Shown: in pieces, positions 36,301 through 45,629 of the stretch
How positions within the stretch are numbered: the stretch's first letter is position 1
How the letters are laid out: the number at the start of each line of letters is the position of its first letter
Assembly: GCA_021775005.1 (NCBI GenBank)
Contig: JAJFIK010000035.1
Location: 1-49,495 of the forward strand
Length of the DNA stretch: 49,495 nt
DNA from: Rhodospirillales bacterium
GTDB lineage: Bacteria; Pseudomonadota; Alphaproteobacteria; JAJFIK01
Direction of reading: 5' to 3'
Position numbers and translations under genes: made by a program
The notes under the pieces: generated by a model
The model's input: the letters and a program-made list of their open reading frames with translations, nothing else
The model's database searches: none
What the model was told of the DNA's origin: nothing

Positions 36301-39300
36301 TCTCGGTCAATCTCAAGATCAAGAAAATCAAGAAGTGCGTGACGCTGGAATTCACTTGGGATCGGGATTCTTCAGTCGACTACACGCCGGTTGACGTAAT
36401 CGCCAATTCGCCGGGGCAGGCACCGCCTGTGATGGGTATCCACATGGCGTCGGGCAAAACCTATGAACTCCATGCCGGTGATACGCCCCTGGGACCCACC
36501 AGTGTCAGCCACAAAATTCCCCTGGATACCTATATTGATGTCAAATTTGCCAAGCCTGTTAATCCAGTTGGCGGAATTGGGAAAATCGAAGGGTCCAATG
36601 GCTCGGTGGCGGGGAATGTTGAGCTGCTCCCCCCTCGCTTTGGCTCCCGCATAGTCAAACATGAATATACGCTTGATGATGTCGCTATCGAAACCTGGAG
36701 CGACACGAAAAACGCCTGGGTTCCCTATCATCCATTCGCCGCCCTGGCGCCTGAGGCTTTTGTCGGCACAGGGACAGCGGCGGACGTCTTGAACCTTCCG
36801 GTCGGGGCCTGGCAAAAACAAGATACCACATTTTCTCAAATCCGGTTTTTGGCCGCCTCCCCATTCAATTACATGGAACCTGTCGGTGGATATGTCCCCG
36901 AAGAAATGGGGCTCAGCGCCTGGACGCTTTTTTGCCGGGGGCAGGAGCGGGTCGAGACTTGTGTGAGCTGGGATAGGCAATCGTCTTACGATCAGGGCAA
37001 GTGCCACGCGCGCGATGACCTTCTCTTTTATGTTGAAGGTGATGCCGCCGCGGCATTGGCCGTATCCGAGCCCCGGCTCGCGCCTGTGTCGTTGGCGGTC
37101 AAGCCTGGGTCGAACCTCTTTCTCGAATTTCCCCAGCCGATCGCAAAATGTCAATTGACCCTTGCAACAGCGGCCCCTCAAATCGTAATCCGCTACCAAC
37201 GCCGCAAACCGCACAGCCATACATTGGATGCGCAGGGCGTGGCGCAAGTCGTACATGAGCCCCCATCCTTTGAAGACGTATCGAGCGTTACCGTCTCTCG
37301 GGCAGATCTTGCAAGTGATGTGGTCTACGATGATCCATCATCTCCCATCGAGCGCATAATCGTCGAACCGCCGGCTCCCGATTCTGAGAAGATCAGTTCC
37401 TTGATTGATCAAATCGATCTCTTGCGTGAGGAGTGGTATCGCGCGCCACCGGATCAAAAAAGACCGCTTGCCCAACAACACACCGCCTTGACACAACAGC
37501 TACGCGCCGAGCGGGATGCGTTTTGTGTGCGCGAGGCGCAACCAAATTCGAATGGCGGTGAGCGAAGCCAATTGCAGGTAGAGCTTCGCAACCTGCGCCG
37601 CCGGATCGCGGCTATGATTGCGCAATACACAGCCCAATGTGGGTCGTGGCCGCCAGGCAGTGGACCACACTTTAGTGTTGTTAATACGGTGGTAACAATC
37701 ACGGCAACGGCATCTACGACCACAGTTACATATATGTCCGAAGACACCCATGCACAGAGGTGCGCTGTGCTCGCGGAACAGATCAAACGGAAGCAAACTG
37801 CTGCTTGTGGGTTGATGTCGCGCATAGACGCCTTGTCGGATGACGAAGAACGGCCACCCCAAGCGGCGGGTTGGCAGTGCGCAACATATCTCAACAAGGT
37901 GTGTTGGTTCAGCTATGAAGACTGGAGCTATAACGATGCGCGGTCATCGCAGGCCGCGATCGATGGTGATTTCGATAATATGCGTACGGCAATCGAAAAG
38001 ACCATAGCGCCAATTTGGCGGCCTCACCAAATCTATCGTATCATCTTGCATGTCTCTGATACTGTGACCGGCCCGAGCGATCCCGCCAAAAAATCGAGTT
38101 CACCGATTTATGTACACTTCAAAACAGAAGGTTCGATCGGACATTTTGTTCCTCCTGCCTCGGCGATCGAACTGCCGGTAGGGGATGACGGTCGAGAGGA
38201 GATTCCCGAACGTTCGCTAAAATACTATTTGGACATGAAACGCTCCATGCCGGATCCAAGCGGCAAGCTTCTCTATGCAAAACCGCTGTATTATCAGCAG
38301 GCGGAACTGACGCTGTATATGGCAAAACCGTATGCCTATCATTTCTTCGCGGAATGGCCGGCTCATAGCGCAGATTTGAGTGCGACAGCGCCCGATCTTG
38401 ATGCGCTGACCTATGAGATCGATATCCGCATTAAAGACCCTGCGGAAGCCATTGTGGTGGGCGATGAACCGAATTACGCCGTGCCGCTTGTAACCGCACC
38501 ACCGCCCAGCGTGCAGGAGTGGTTTACCGACACAGCGCCGCGCCAAGGCGAAGATCTGAAAATTCTTTCAGCAATGCGCGATCCATCTCTGGGGAACATA
38601 GATCCTGGGCCGACCTGTTGGGAGGAGGGTGGAGGGCAAATCCTTCCCGCCGCAAAGGCGCTGCGCACGAGAGCGGATCTTAAACCGAATAAACTGTACA
38701 CCGCCGTGGTGATAAATCGCCATGTCATCGCAAGCGGCAATCATCCTGAGGCGGAAATTCACCGCTATCCGTTCAAGACGTCGCGATACAAAGACTTCCA
38801 GAGCCACATCGACAGTTATAAACTGGTCGACGATGCCGGCAATGAACGGCTGGCTGTGTTTGCCATAGGTCACGATCTTGCTAAGTCGGCGGCGGCTCAG
38901 CAGGCCTATGCCGCCGCGCTCGGCATTGTCGAGCGGCAGGGAACGGCAAACAGTCAGGCCTTTCCCGATTTCTTCGATAGGTTGGTCTATGCCAATCTTG
39001 AATTGGTGCCGCTGCCGCCTGCGACGTCGCTTGAGTTCAATTTCATGCGTAACGATCTAACTGATGAGGTCTACGGTCTTCTAATTCGAAGCTCCGAGCC
39101 TCTCAATGATCCAAGGGTTCCCTTGGACAAGCGCCTCTCGGCATTGCGGGTAAAGCTGTCAGGCACGGTTGACCCGAATATGCGCTTTTTGATCTCCAAA
39201 GATTGTTGTCAGGTTTTTGTGATGCGCGCGTCCGGCCTGTTTCCGACCGCGGGCGTGGCAATTGTATTTGATCACCTAGTGTTCGACGGCCACGCCTACA

Positions 39301-39344
39301 CTGTCGCATCAACTGTAGAAACTGACCCGTTTTCGATGCCGTAA
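33315..39344 (+). CDS. Giant protein 2: beta-rich repeat protein with coiled coils
   Basis: The protein is 2009 aa, begins 13 nt after giant gene 1 and has no signal peptide. Residues ~1-1010 are long runs of alternating hydrophobic and polar strands with Gly/Asp turns (GIELFIDSDGDFEVTASVVG, GLGIYGFRGLFGLRYVAA, IPSLIMLEGGFDILAD). The look recalls DUF6603-type giant proteins or beta-solenoid lipid carriers, which I cannot confirm. A basic Cys-containing strand pair (VCVSVNLKIKKIKKCVTLEF) closes that part near 1000. Residues ~1355-1500 are charged helices that look like coiled coil (SLIDQIDLLREEWY, LRNLRRRIAAMIAQY) with several cysteines. The final 500 residues are mixed beta, with Ig-like stretches such as IYVHFKTEGSIGHFVP. 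Function unknown. Confidence 0.72.
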   Translation: MSTAKHPPVTTLLPSIQSNMGVINGIGFVDSLGNAIDDLQDKLFGKLRYRDLTIEKSMSGDIGQYRLTLMTEEPIDLALPAGLNLIAFPDAEPSNGSSVDLSFTYDWPIKGYVRDFSIGKNPALVAFEVFLRLAGTDKETFLQQLLDVVAPSSSDYGWLIGKINTWVTTKTWPEPFSLTVADLTSGAEIDEVLEELVEKSIDPYQMAFEAIFEDFGAIDIDQTVQDLSDFFRDLIGEIDRNDIEELLLPHVIIEIASVGFAIEFPANVLRPLDGSAASRLSFTAGGVSYDTKTGFDIALDEAITATLTPSEIGRTGLTILIDGAKLDLSPKYNIPEAIADMRPSDFMGVFFKAVEIGLPEKWFAKAQGSSGPSSTLAIVGRNLLIGTGGLSGTVGLEAIDAISSAPADLPIDPAGAELSFVLGPKSDDGSARKGFALGFSSFHMKFRQNVLLESSIAGSMTIPKFSSNPIGIELFIDSDGDFEVTASVVGGHDFEFGKVFTFKARALSVGKDDGRVYIAATGDLDFSNNDLLKNIIKEPIGLENFRIYSDGSFEIDGGTIPLPESIMMPLGPAKIAITAIHFGSHEQEHNGQVRQYKYWGFDGGISINPGGVDARGDGIKYYFTVDDGPFHDFLRIEGIGIDLVIPGTASKDKAALLLQGYLALKDPEYVGSLSFQLPQVQIAGGASMKYNTKIPAWIVDTHLELPAPIPLAATGLGIYGFRGLFGLRYVAAKSAVGLEDEASWGDYYRAEDATKNMGRGLSIPKFLTPDGTVGAKNPFSIGAGVSLGTATDGAKVFTSQLFLLVSIPSLIMLEGGFDILADERVGLTDEDPPFYAYLALSRDSVELGAGAKYLVPKDTGKVLNLEAVFEAAYFFRNKSAWYVNIGTIKKPTTARIISLFDAYSYLMLSAGGIATGAGVHFDFNKKYGPVRVAAYAYLDLWAYVSFERQQAGGGIALGGSVRVTLFGFGFTISLDAALTVEVPKPFLVTGRVKVCVSVNLKIKKIKKCVTLEFTWDRDSSVDYTPVDVIANSPGQAPPVMGIHMASGKTYELHAGDTPLGPTSVSHKIPLDTYIDVKFAKPVNPVGGIGKIEGSNGSVAGNVELLPPRFGSRIVKHEYTLDDVAIETWSDTKNAWVPYHPFAALAPEAFVGTGTAADVLNLPVGAWQKQDTTFSQIRFLAASPFNYMEPVGGYVPEEMGLSAWTLFCRGQERVETCVSWDRQSSYDQGKCHARDDLLFYVEGDAAAALAVSEPRLAPVSLAVKPGSNLFLEFPQPIAKCQLTLATAAPQIVIRYQRRKPHSHTLDAQGVAQVVHEPPSFEDVSSVTVSRADLASDVVYDDPSSPIERIIVEPPAPDSEKISSLIDQIDLLREEWYRAPPDQKRPLAQQHTALTQQLRAERDAFCVREAQPNSNGGERSQLQVELRNLRRRIAAMIAQYTAQCGSWPPGSGPHFSVVNTVVTITATASTTTVTYMSEDTHAQRCAVLAEQIKRKQTAACGLMSRIDALSDDEERPPQAAGWQCATYLNKVCWFSYEDWSYNDARSSQAAIDGDFDNMRTAIEKTIAPIWRPHQIYRIILHVSDTVTGPSDPAKKSSSPIYVHFKTEGSIGHFVPPASAIELPVGDDGREEIPERSLKYYLDMKRSMPDPSGKLLYAKPLYYQQAELTLYMAKPYAYHFFAEWPAHSADLSATAPDLDALTYEIDIRIKDPAEAIVVGDEPNYAVPLVTAPPPSVQEWFTDTAPRQGEDLKILSAMRDPSLGNIDPGPTCWEEGGGQILPAAKALRTRADLKPNKLYTAVVINRHVIASGNHPEAEIHRYPFKTSRYKDFQSHIDSYKLVDDAGNERLAVFAIGHDLAKSAAAQQAYAAALGIVERQGTANSQAFPDFFDRLVYANLELVPLPPATSLEFNFMRNDLTDEVYGLLIRSSEPLNDPRVPLDKRLSALRVKLSGTVDPNMRFLISKDCCQVFVMRASGLFPTAGVAIVFDHLVFDGHAYTVASTVETDPFSMP

Positions 39345-39356
39345 GGAGGTGGCGAA

Positions 39357-42300
39357 ATGCCAATCGAGGTATTTGGCTCACATGGCTTTGTGAAGTCATA
39401 CGAATTTGAGAATTCTGCAAATTTCCGAGGCGCCATAACTGTTAAGCCCGTCGGTGCAGACCTGCAGTTCCGATACCTTGCCTTCGGCTCGGAAGGTGAC
39501 GCCTGTGCGGCAGTTCTGACGGATCAGAATGGAGATACGATCTGGTCATGCCGTTACAGCTATGGGGTCGCAAAATCCTGGTTTAATGACGGCTTGCTTC
39601 TTACTGATGGAGATGGCGCACCACTGGGTTTTGTACTTCTTGCCGCGGGCAATTTGGAAACGCGCGGACGGCAGGCCTATCTTGTCACGCGAATTGACCT
39701 TGACGGGAACGTTTTGTGGGCACGCAATCTCCATACCTCCAAGACCAGAATTGTAAGGCGCATTGTAGCAAGTGGAGGGAGCCGCGGCGGATACCTCGTA
39801 TGCGGATGGGCCAATGATCGCCCCGGATCCAGCCGCGACGATCTAGAGTTGATACGGATTGGCCGCGATGGCGAAGTTCTTGCGGCGGCGCATGTCAAGA
39901 TGGCCGCCGACAACGAGCTGTTCGACGCCATGTCTATTGGAGATTTTCACATTCTGGTTGGTCATAGCATTCAGCGCGGCAATCTTGTCGGTTTCGCGCT
40001 AGTGGCGGACGACATGCTCCAGAATATCAGAGCGATTTCGTTTTCCGGCCTTGAGAAGTGGCGAATGATCTCACCGCGCTCAGTCTATGCCGATTTGCAG
40101 GGGCATATCGTCTTCGCAGGGCGCGCCAGCCCGGACAATCGCGACCAATCAAGTCTTATATTCTCCCTCGACCCCAGGGTGGTTGGTTCTGGCAGGGACC
40201 GGAAACCAGTTGGAGGCAAGGAGCAAGCGGTGCGCTGGGGAACGGTCACCGGTCACGTCTACCGCAATGCAAATGGTGAAGATCTCCCACGCCGCGTGGT
40301 TAGGAGCGCGGATGATTATCTCGTGCTCGATCAGCCGCAAAACGGCAATCATCCGACCGTTATGCGGTTTGACGCCGATCTCAAACCTGTTGCCCATCAC
40401 GGGTTCAGCTTTGACACGCCGATCTCGATGTCGAATCTCCATGCCGGGGATACAGGTAGAATACTTCTTGTCGGAACGGATCAAATCGGCACCGCGAAAA
40501 GCAAGGGCCTTTTCATTGCAACAGGCCACGACCTTGCTTGCTGTAAGACCGAATCCTTGCCGCTTCCAAAGATGGATCAAATTGAAATCGATCTGGCGGA
40601 GGCCACGCTCACGGCAACACCGGTTGAAACCAGCGAGGGAGATCAGGAGGTCCGGCAAGAGAAGCAGGTGCCGGTTGTTAAATCTCATTGCGGAGCAACG
40701 TCCATCCCTTCGCATGGCGAGCAGTTACTGCAGTCTCCGTATCTTGCATTGCAGGTTGCAGGTTCGTCCCCAGCGGATGCAACATCAGGATTTCTTCTCA
40801 GGTGGCATCTTCTGGGGAAACTTGGTGAAAGCCACCTGCCCAAGGGTGAACATGCCAAAAGCAATGTCAATTTCAACAAGCCGGATGATTTTGTAACCCT
40901 ATTCCGCGCGCCTTGGCCGCAAGATGGGTTGATCGAGCGCCGTTTTTCGTTCGAAACCGATCTTCCGGTACATGCCGACCATGCGAATGCGTTGCTGGTT
41001 TTTGAAACAAGCACAGTCTCATCTCAGGATACATTCTATGTTCGGTTTCTCGATAAGGCGGCCTACAGCATTGCGAAATCGGCGGTTAACCCGTTACAGG
41101 ATTTAACCGGCTTCCTAAATGCCTATGGCGATAAGCCTCTTGGAATCGAATTACGGAACAAGCTTGCATTACGCTGCAATCTGGAATTTCTACCCCGCAA
41201 CTCCGGCTATAACTTGAGACTTGAAACGCTTTCGGTCTCGGAAAACCGGCCCTCCGCAGATGTGCACATTACCTCTCGCCATATTTTCAATACTGCTCAG
41301 GGATCGTCGATCCGTGTTGATGCGGAAAACATGCGCCGCATCCGCTTTGCGGGCGATGTTCTTCCGACCTCTGTAAGTTTTATTTGCTATGATGATGTTC
41401 TGAGTCTCTTGAACGAGGCGCAGCAATGGGAGGAGATTGATAAGTTTTCCTTGGCCACGAGCATCGATGAGTTTTCCCCAACCACCAACAATACTACGGT
41501 TTTTAACCGCCTCGAAAACCTGGACCGCTTTGAAGTAAACGGAAAATGGAGCAAGTTCAACGACGGCGCGTTCGTTAATGTTGCCAACTACAAGGCGCGC
41601 TGGACCGAACCGAACGACGGGCTCGGCGTGGCCGTCGCAACCTATCTTTCATTGAGCGAGCAAGACCCACAAGCGGAAGTCACTCTTGCAGGTGAGCACT
41701 CCGAGGATGGGGTGATGCCCACAAGCTATCTGGACTTGATACAACTTGCTGCGTTGGACTTTCATGCCGCGCGGATGCTTGGTCTTGGCACGGTCGACAC
41801 CGGCATCGCCGATCCGGCGCGTGCCTACGTCTATATGGCTGAATACATGACGTTGGGTGACCTTGGCGATGGCAAGGGCGCGCGAGAGGTTCAGCATTTG
41901 TATATGAGCTTGCCCACATTTCTTGCGCAACATCGCCTTCCCATGACGCCGTCCCTCGGCCAGGTCGACTATGGATTGTCGGTTGAAACCGCAAGCGGCG
42001 ACCTTCACTGGCTGACGGATTCGCAAGGCTATACGCCTGATGGGCTCGCGCGCTACATCCGCCTATATCCCGATTGTCCGGTATTGTATGAAGATGACAT
42101 TGCATTTTTTGCCTCATCCGAGCTGTTTGATTTGGCAGAGATGAATCTTCCGGTCTGCTATGGGATAGAGTATCGCACCACGGGCGCGGGCGGCTGGCGC
42201 GAGCCGGAAATCGCCCACGACGCGGTATTCGTCGATACTGCCGGCACACCGGAGGCGATGGCAAGCCCCTTTCCCGAGACACGTTTTTCCCAACCGTTTG

Positions 42301-45068
42301 TGCACAAGGAAACGGAGGATGGGTTTCACGATTACGCGACCTATGGGATTGACATTTTTTCCCGCGCCTCGGCTCTTTCGGATGTTCGGTCTACGGACGA
42401 AACCAAACTCCGCCAACCCAATCGGTTGCTGCCGCCCAGCGACCTACACCTTCAGCTCATCCAGGAGGAATTACCCCGGATCCTCACCACGCAGGCGGAA
42501 CAGAACCATCTTGAGACGCTTAAGCAATCCGGCGCCGATGAAACCTTTGTTCGTCTTACCTTTAACTATGGGCATGTGCAGGAAGCAAACCACGGGTTTG
42601 CCGATTATGTCGAACTACTGTTCCGGCGACAGCCCCCGGCGATGGTTGCTGGCGGCGTGAAAAACATAACCGCAACGGCGGATTCCGTTGTGTTTGAAGT
42701 TGAAACCCAGCCCTACACGTATCTAAGCAATTCGGAAACCGTCGTACCGACCATAAGCGCGGGCGAAAAGGCAAACTTCATCGGCAGCACGCTTGTTATC
42801 GGCGATCAGCACTTCAAGATCGAAGGGATTAGTCTTCCCAATGCAGCCACTGGAGAGAACCCCGTCTTTCAGATAAAAGTTGCAACTGTGTCGGGGGTTG
42901 AAGGTACGGTCGGTGGGAATGCTTTGTTGATAAATCCGGTTCAACCCCAGTGGGCGCCCAATGATTTGTTTATGGTAGTGGAGAATATGGCGTCCGGCGA
43001 TAGCTGGGGCGCGGGTAACCCCCTAGCGACCACGGTACAAATTGGGGATCCGTCATGGACCGAAACAACGGAAACCTACGTCGATGATGATGGCACGACA
43101 GTAACGCGGAAGCTCCGCGGTATATGGGAAAGCGCAAAAGTAGAAAATATTCCACTTAACTCCAACCAGTTTACAATTACCTTCGATACCTATGGATTGG
43201 CCCCACACCCTCAAAGCAGTGCGCTGGATCCGGTGTCCTGGTACCGAGGCGTGGCGCGGGTTTCAGTTCAGGGCAAGCCCGATGACGACCGCCGTGCCCT
43301 GACAGTCCGCAAAATACTGGATGACGGAAACGGAAAATTGGTTCTGGTGGCCACCGACGATACTGGTGAGCTTGACCCGATACGAACTGGGTCCGGCCTG
43401 ACGGTAAACGTCTATCCAGGCTACAAAGTTTACCTTCATGCGGACGCGGCGCATGGTTTTGAGGCCCAATCGGTCATGCCCGCGGCCAGTGAAGGTTCAC
43501 GTACGTCAATCATGGCGACCCGATCCGTTGACAACTCGCTATCTGATGATTTGAACAATCCTTATCGGTCGGCCATCGGCGTACCGCAAATCCTGCTCGC
43601 CCAGGAAATCATTAACCCGCTTCGGCCCGACCAACCCATGGGGCTTGCCTATGCGACGCCACCGGATGGGTTCGGCAAGTCGAGCTATACTTTTGATGTC
43701 AAATTTAGCCATGAGCCCTTCGCTGTAGTATTTTACCGGGCCGATGCGTTCAGTATCCTACGCGCGCTATACGACCAAGCAACGCTTACGGCCATACGGG
43801 AGAAAATTTTCCCCCCGGAGAAAGACGCGTTTTTTGCGAACCGATGGGCCGACTTGTTGGATTTCGACAAGGATCGAACCGGTGAAATGACATATCAGGC
43901 CTTTGACCTTGATGGAACCAGCTATGCACTTCCGCATCCCGATGCGCTGGCGTTTCAGGGCGACACCGCCAAGACACTTGAGCAGCTTAAAGACAAGATC
44001 ATCGAGGAAATCGGTAGCGTTTTTCTTCCTCTAACGGAGCAGCCGCTCATTCACTCCCTTGTAAGAGATAATGCGCAATACGTTCCCACCAACGCCAAAC
44101 AGGTTTTCAGAAATGCGAATGGCGACATACTGGCGCCCGGCGATGCCGGGTTTGATCTGGCTCCCATGGCCAAGCGGTATGTTTCCGGGGGAAAGCCGGT
44201 GATTCAATTTACCGATTTCACCTTGGATGGGTCCATGAACCCCAACACGGTGTATTTTTACTTTGCCCGTGAAATTGGCAACAAAATGCAAATGGGCGAC
44301 TTCAGCCCGATGCTGGGGCCCATAAAACTTATCAATTTATCACCGCCCGAAACGCCAATTCTGCGGAAGATAGCGACCGTTCCATTTGATGTTACCACGG
44401 GAGGGAACCCGGAGGTCAGGTTTGAGATCGTTGCGCCATCCAAGTCGGACCCAATAACGGCGGTGCGCATTTATCGAAGCGCCAGTGCACTTGATGCGAT
44501 CAGCATGCGAAGTATGGTTCATGTCAAGGACTGCCCCATCGATGGGTTGGCGTATCCGGTAAGTGGCACGATTGTCATTGGCGACAATTTCCTTGATGAT
44601 CCATTTGTACCATATGGCGAGCCGCTCTATTACCGCCTCGCCTTCGTGCGGGAGGTCACTTATGAAGACGCCTCCGGAGACACAAAGACCGCGAAAGCTG
44701 TTTCCCATCCAACTAAGCAGCTTCTCACGAACCTGGTGGATATTGTAAATCCGGAGGCACCCGTGCCGACCGTAAGCTCACTGTCGGCGGCCACCGATGC
44801 GATAAAGTCATTACGCATGTCGTGGGGCGGCACGGTGTACAATGGTACTTACTATATTTCGCAATTGGATCAGTCGGGAAACTGGATGCGGCTCGCGGAT
44901 ATTCAAAGCAATGACACCGTCATTGAGTTGGATTTGCCCGACGCACTTCCGGCTTATGACGAAGATGGCGATCCGATCTATTACCGCTTTCGCGTGGATG
45001 TCGAAAACTCGTCGGGACTATTCAATATTGAACCGGCCCCTGTAACAGTCAGCCTCGTCAGCCTGTAG
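39357..45068 (+). CDS. Giant protein 3: beta-propeller-like N-terminus, fibronectin-III-like C-terminus
   Basis: The protein is 1903 aa, 12 nt after giant gene 2, with a near-perfect AAGGAGGTG ribosome-binding site and no signal peptide. Residues ~30-400 carry repeats of propeller type: AAVLTDQNGDTIWSCRYSYG, LVTRIDLDGNVLWARNLHT, LELIRIGRDGEVLAAAHV, then further weaker blades. The middle ~1200 residues have no recognised domain; they contain acidic turns such as ETYVDDDGTTVTRKL. Near 1655-1780 and 1798-1903 are two fibronectin-III-like modules. The first begins SPPETPILRKI with VRIYRSAS. The second begins NPEAPVPTVSSL and contains YYRFRVDVENSSG. Such modules usually bind partners or surfaces. 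Function unknown; the tight operon suggests that the three proteins work together. Confidence 0.72.
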   Translation: MPIEVFGSHGFVKSYEFENSANFRGAITVKPVGADLQFRYLAFGSEGDACAAVLTDQNGDTIWSCRYSYGVAKSWFNDGLLLTDGDGAPLGFVLLAAGNLETRGRQAYLVTRIDLDGNVLWARNLHTSKTRIVRRIVASGGSRGGYLVCGWANDRPGSSRDDLELIRIGRDGEVLAAAHVKMAADNELFDAMSIGDFHILVGHSIQRGNLVGFALVADDMLQNIRAISFSGLEKWRMISPRSVYADLQGHIVFAGRASPDNRDQSSLIFSLDPRVVGSGRDRKPVGGKEQAVRWGTVTGHVYRNANGEDLPRRVVRSADDYLVLDQPQNGNHPTVMRFDADLKPVAHHGFSFDTPISMSNLHAGDTGRILLVGTDQIGTAKSKGLFIATGHDLACCKTESLPLPKMDQIEIDLAEATLTATPVETSEGDQEVRQEKQVPVVKSHCGATSIPSHGEQLLQSPYLALQVAGSSPADATSGFLLRWHLLGKLGESHLPKGEHAKSNVNFNKPDDFVTLFRAPWPQDGLIERRFSFETDLPVHADHANALLVFETSTVSSQDTFYVRFLDKAAYSIAKSAVNPLQDLTGFLNAYGDKPLGIELRNKLALRCNLEFLPRNSGYNLRLETLSVSENRPSADVHITSRHIFNTAQGSSIRVDAENMRRIRFAGDVLPTSVSFICYDDVLSLLNEAQQWEEIDKFSLATSIDEFSPTTNNTTVFNRLENLDRFEVNGKWSKFNDGAFVNVANYKARWTEPNDGLGVAVATYLSLSEQDPQAEVTLAGEHSEDGVMPTSYLDLIQLAALDFHAARMLGLGTVDTGIADPARAYVYMAEYMTLGDLGDGKGAREVQHLYMSLPTFLAQHRLPMTPSLGQVDYGLSVETASGDLHWLTDSQGYTPDGLARYIRLYPDCPVLYEDDIAFFASSELFDLAEMNLPVCYGIEYRTTGAGGWREPEIAHDAVFVDTAGTPEAMASPFPETRFSQPFVHKETEDGFHDYATYGIDIFSRASALSDVRSTDETKLRQPNRLLPPSDLHLQLIQEELPRILTTQAEQNHLETLKQSGADETFVRLTFNYGHVQEANHGFADYVELLFRRQPPAMVAGGVKNITATADSVVFEVETQPYTYLSNSETVVPTISAGEKANFIGSTLVIGDQHFKIEGISLPNAATGENPVFQIKVATVSGVEGTVGGNALLINPVQPQWAPNDLFMVVENMASGDSWGAGNPLATTVQIGDPSWTETTETYVDDDGTTVTRKLRGIWESAKVENIPLNSNQFTITFDTYGLAPHPQSSALDPVSWYRGVARVSVQGKPDDDRRALTVRKILDDGNGKLVLVATDDTGELDPIRTGSGLTVNVYPGYKVYLHADAAHGFEAQSVMPAASEGSRTSIMATRSVDNSLSDDLNNPYRSAIGVPQILLAQEIINPLRPDQPMGLAYATPPDGFGKSSYTFDVKFSHEPFAVVFYRADAFSILRALYDQATLTAIREKIFPPEKDAFFANRWADLLDFDKDRTGEMTYQAFDLDGTSYALPHPDALAFQGDTAKTLEQLKDKIIEEIGSVFLPLTEQPLIHSLVRDNAQYVPTNAKQVFRNANGDILAPGDAGFDLAPMAKRYVSGGKPVIQFTDFTLDGSMNPNTVYFYFAREIGNKMQMGDFSPMLGPIKLINLSPPETPILRKIATVPFDVTTGGNPEVRFEIVAPSKSDPITAVRIYRSASALDAISMRSMVHVKDCPIDGLAYPVSGTIVIGDNFLDDPFVPYGEPLYYRLAFVREVTYEDASGDTKTAKAVSHPTKQLLTNLVDIVNPEAPVPTVSSLSAATDAIKSLRMSWGGTVYNGTYYISQLDQSGNWMRLADIQSNDTVIELDLPDALPAYDEDGDPIYYRFRVDVENSSGLFNIEPAPVTVSLVSL

Positions 45069-45629
45069 GGCGGTATAGGCTCGCTGCGCAAGGCTATTTG
45101 GCCAGATCATGAGCTTCCAGGGAAGGGGCTTGTGGTGAACTTCAGCTCTGCCGGGCTTCCATTTCCACCTGACTTTGATAGCGCTCAGCGTATTCACAGA
45201 AAGACGCTGGCACATCAAGCGGATCAAAAGTGGGAGTGGGGCAACTAGGACACGGATTGACTGGCGTGTGCTTCATGCGAGCTGTGCCAAACGAAGCTCA
45301 TTCGAAGTAGCTGCTCCTAGATCGCAAGGGCGCAACCGGCCCGCCCTCGTAGAACAGTGCGGAAAGTCTATCGCCAAGTGGTCCAGTTTTCGGGGAGCGC
45401 TACAATTGATCCACGATACTACCTTATTTTGTTGCCCGGGTTTGGGGAGCAGGTCAGTCATCCGTGAAGTTATCGAGCTTGATTCGAGGGTTCATGCGGT
45501 ATTCCTCTGATAATACTTGACTCATGCCTCGGCTATTTATTATTCGTATACAGACCATTGCAACATGCATAGCCTGACCTTCATAGAATCTCAATTTTGC
45601 GAACAGAGCACGTTTTCTTGCGTGTTTAT
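45069..45629. other. Intergenic patch downstream of the giant operon
   Basis: No clear gene fills this stretch. A 44-codon frame (45,142-45,276, leftward) is listed separately. A 111-codon rightward frame over 45,175-45,510 has biased composition and no recognisable similarity. From about 45,500 the DNA becomes visibly AT-richer than the left part of the window. No strong terminator was found for the giant operon. Confidence 0.4.
45142..45276 (-). CDS. Possible 44-aa protein with a CPSC motif
   Basis: An ATG-initiated frame encodes 44 residues: MKHTPVNPCPSCPTPTFDPL at the start, then a helical, charged end (ERYQSQVEMEARQS). The CPSC motif plus a later cysteine could bind zinc. The composition looks protein-like, but no clear ribosome-binding site precedes it. 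It could be a genuine microprotein or the remnant of a larger gene. Confidence 0.3.
   Translation of the reverse strand: MKHTPVNPCPSCPTPTFDPLDVPASFCEYAERYQSQVEMEARQS

Noticed and set aside
29756-45068. Giant operon as an extracellular contractile injection system or Tc toxin
   Set aside because: No sheath, tube, baseplate, AAA ATPase or TcA/B/C signatures are present.
45390-45415. Short stretch resembling an insertion-sequence end (GTGGTCCAGTTTTCGGGG)
   Set aside because: No transposase frame, no partner repeat and no target duplication could be found.
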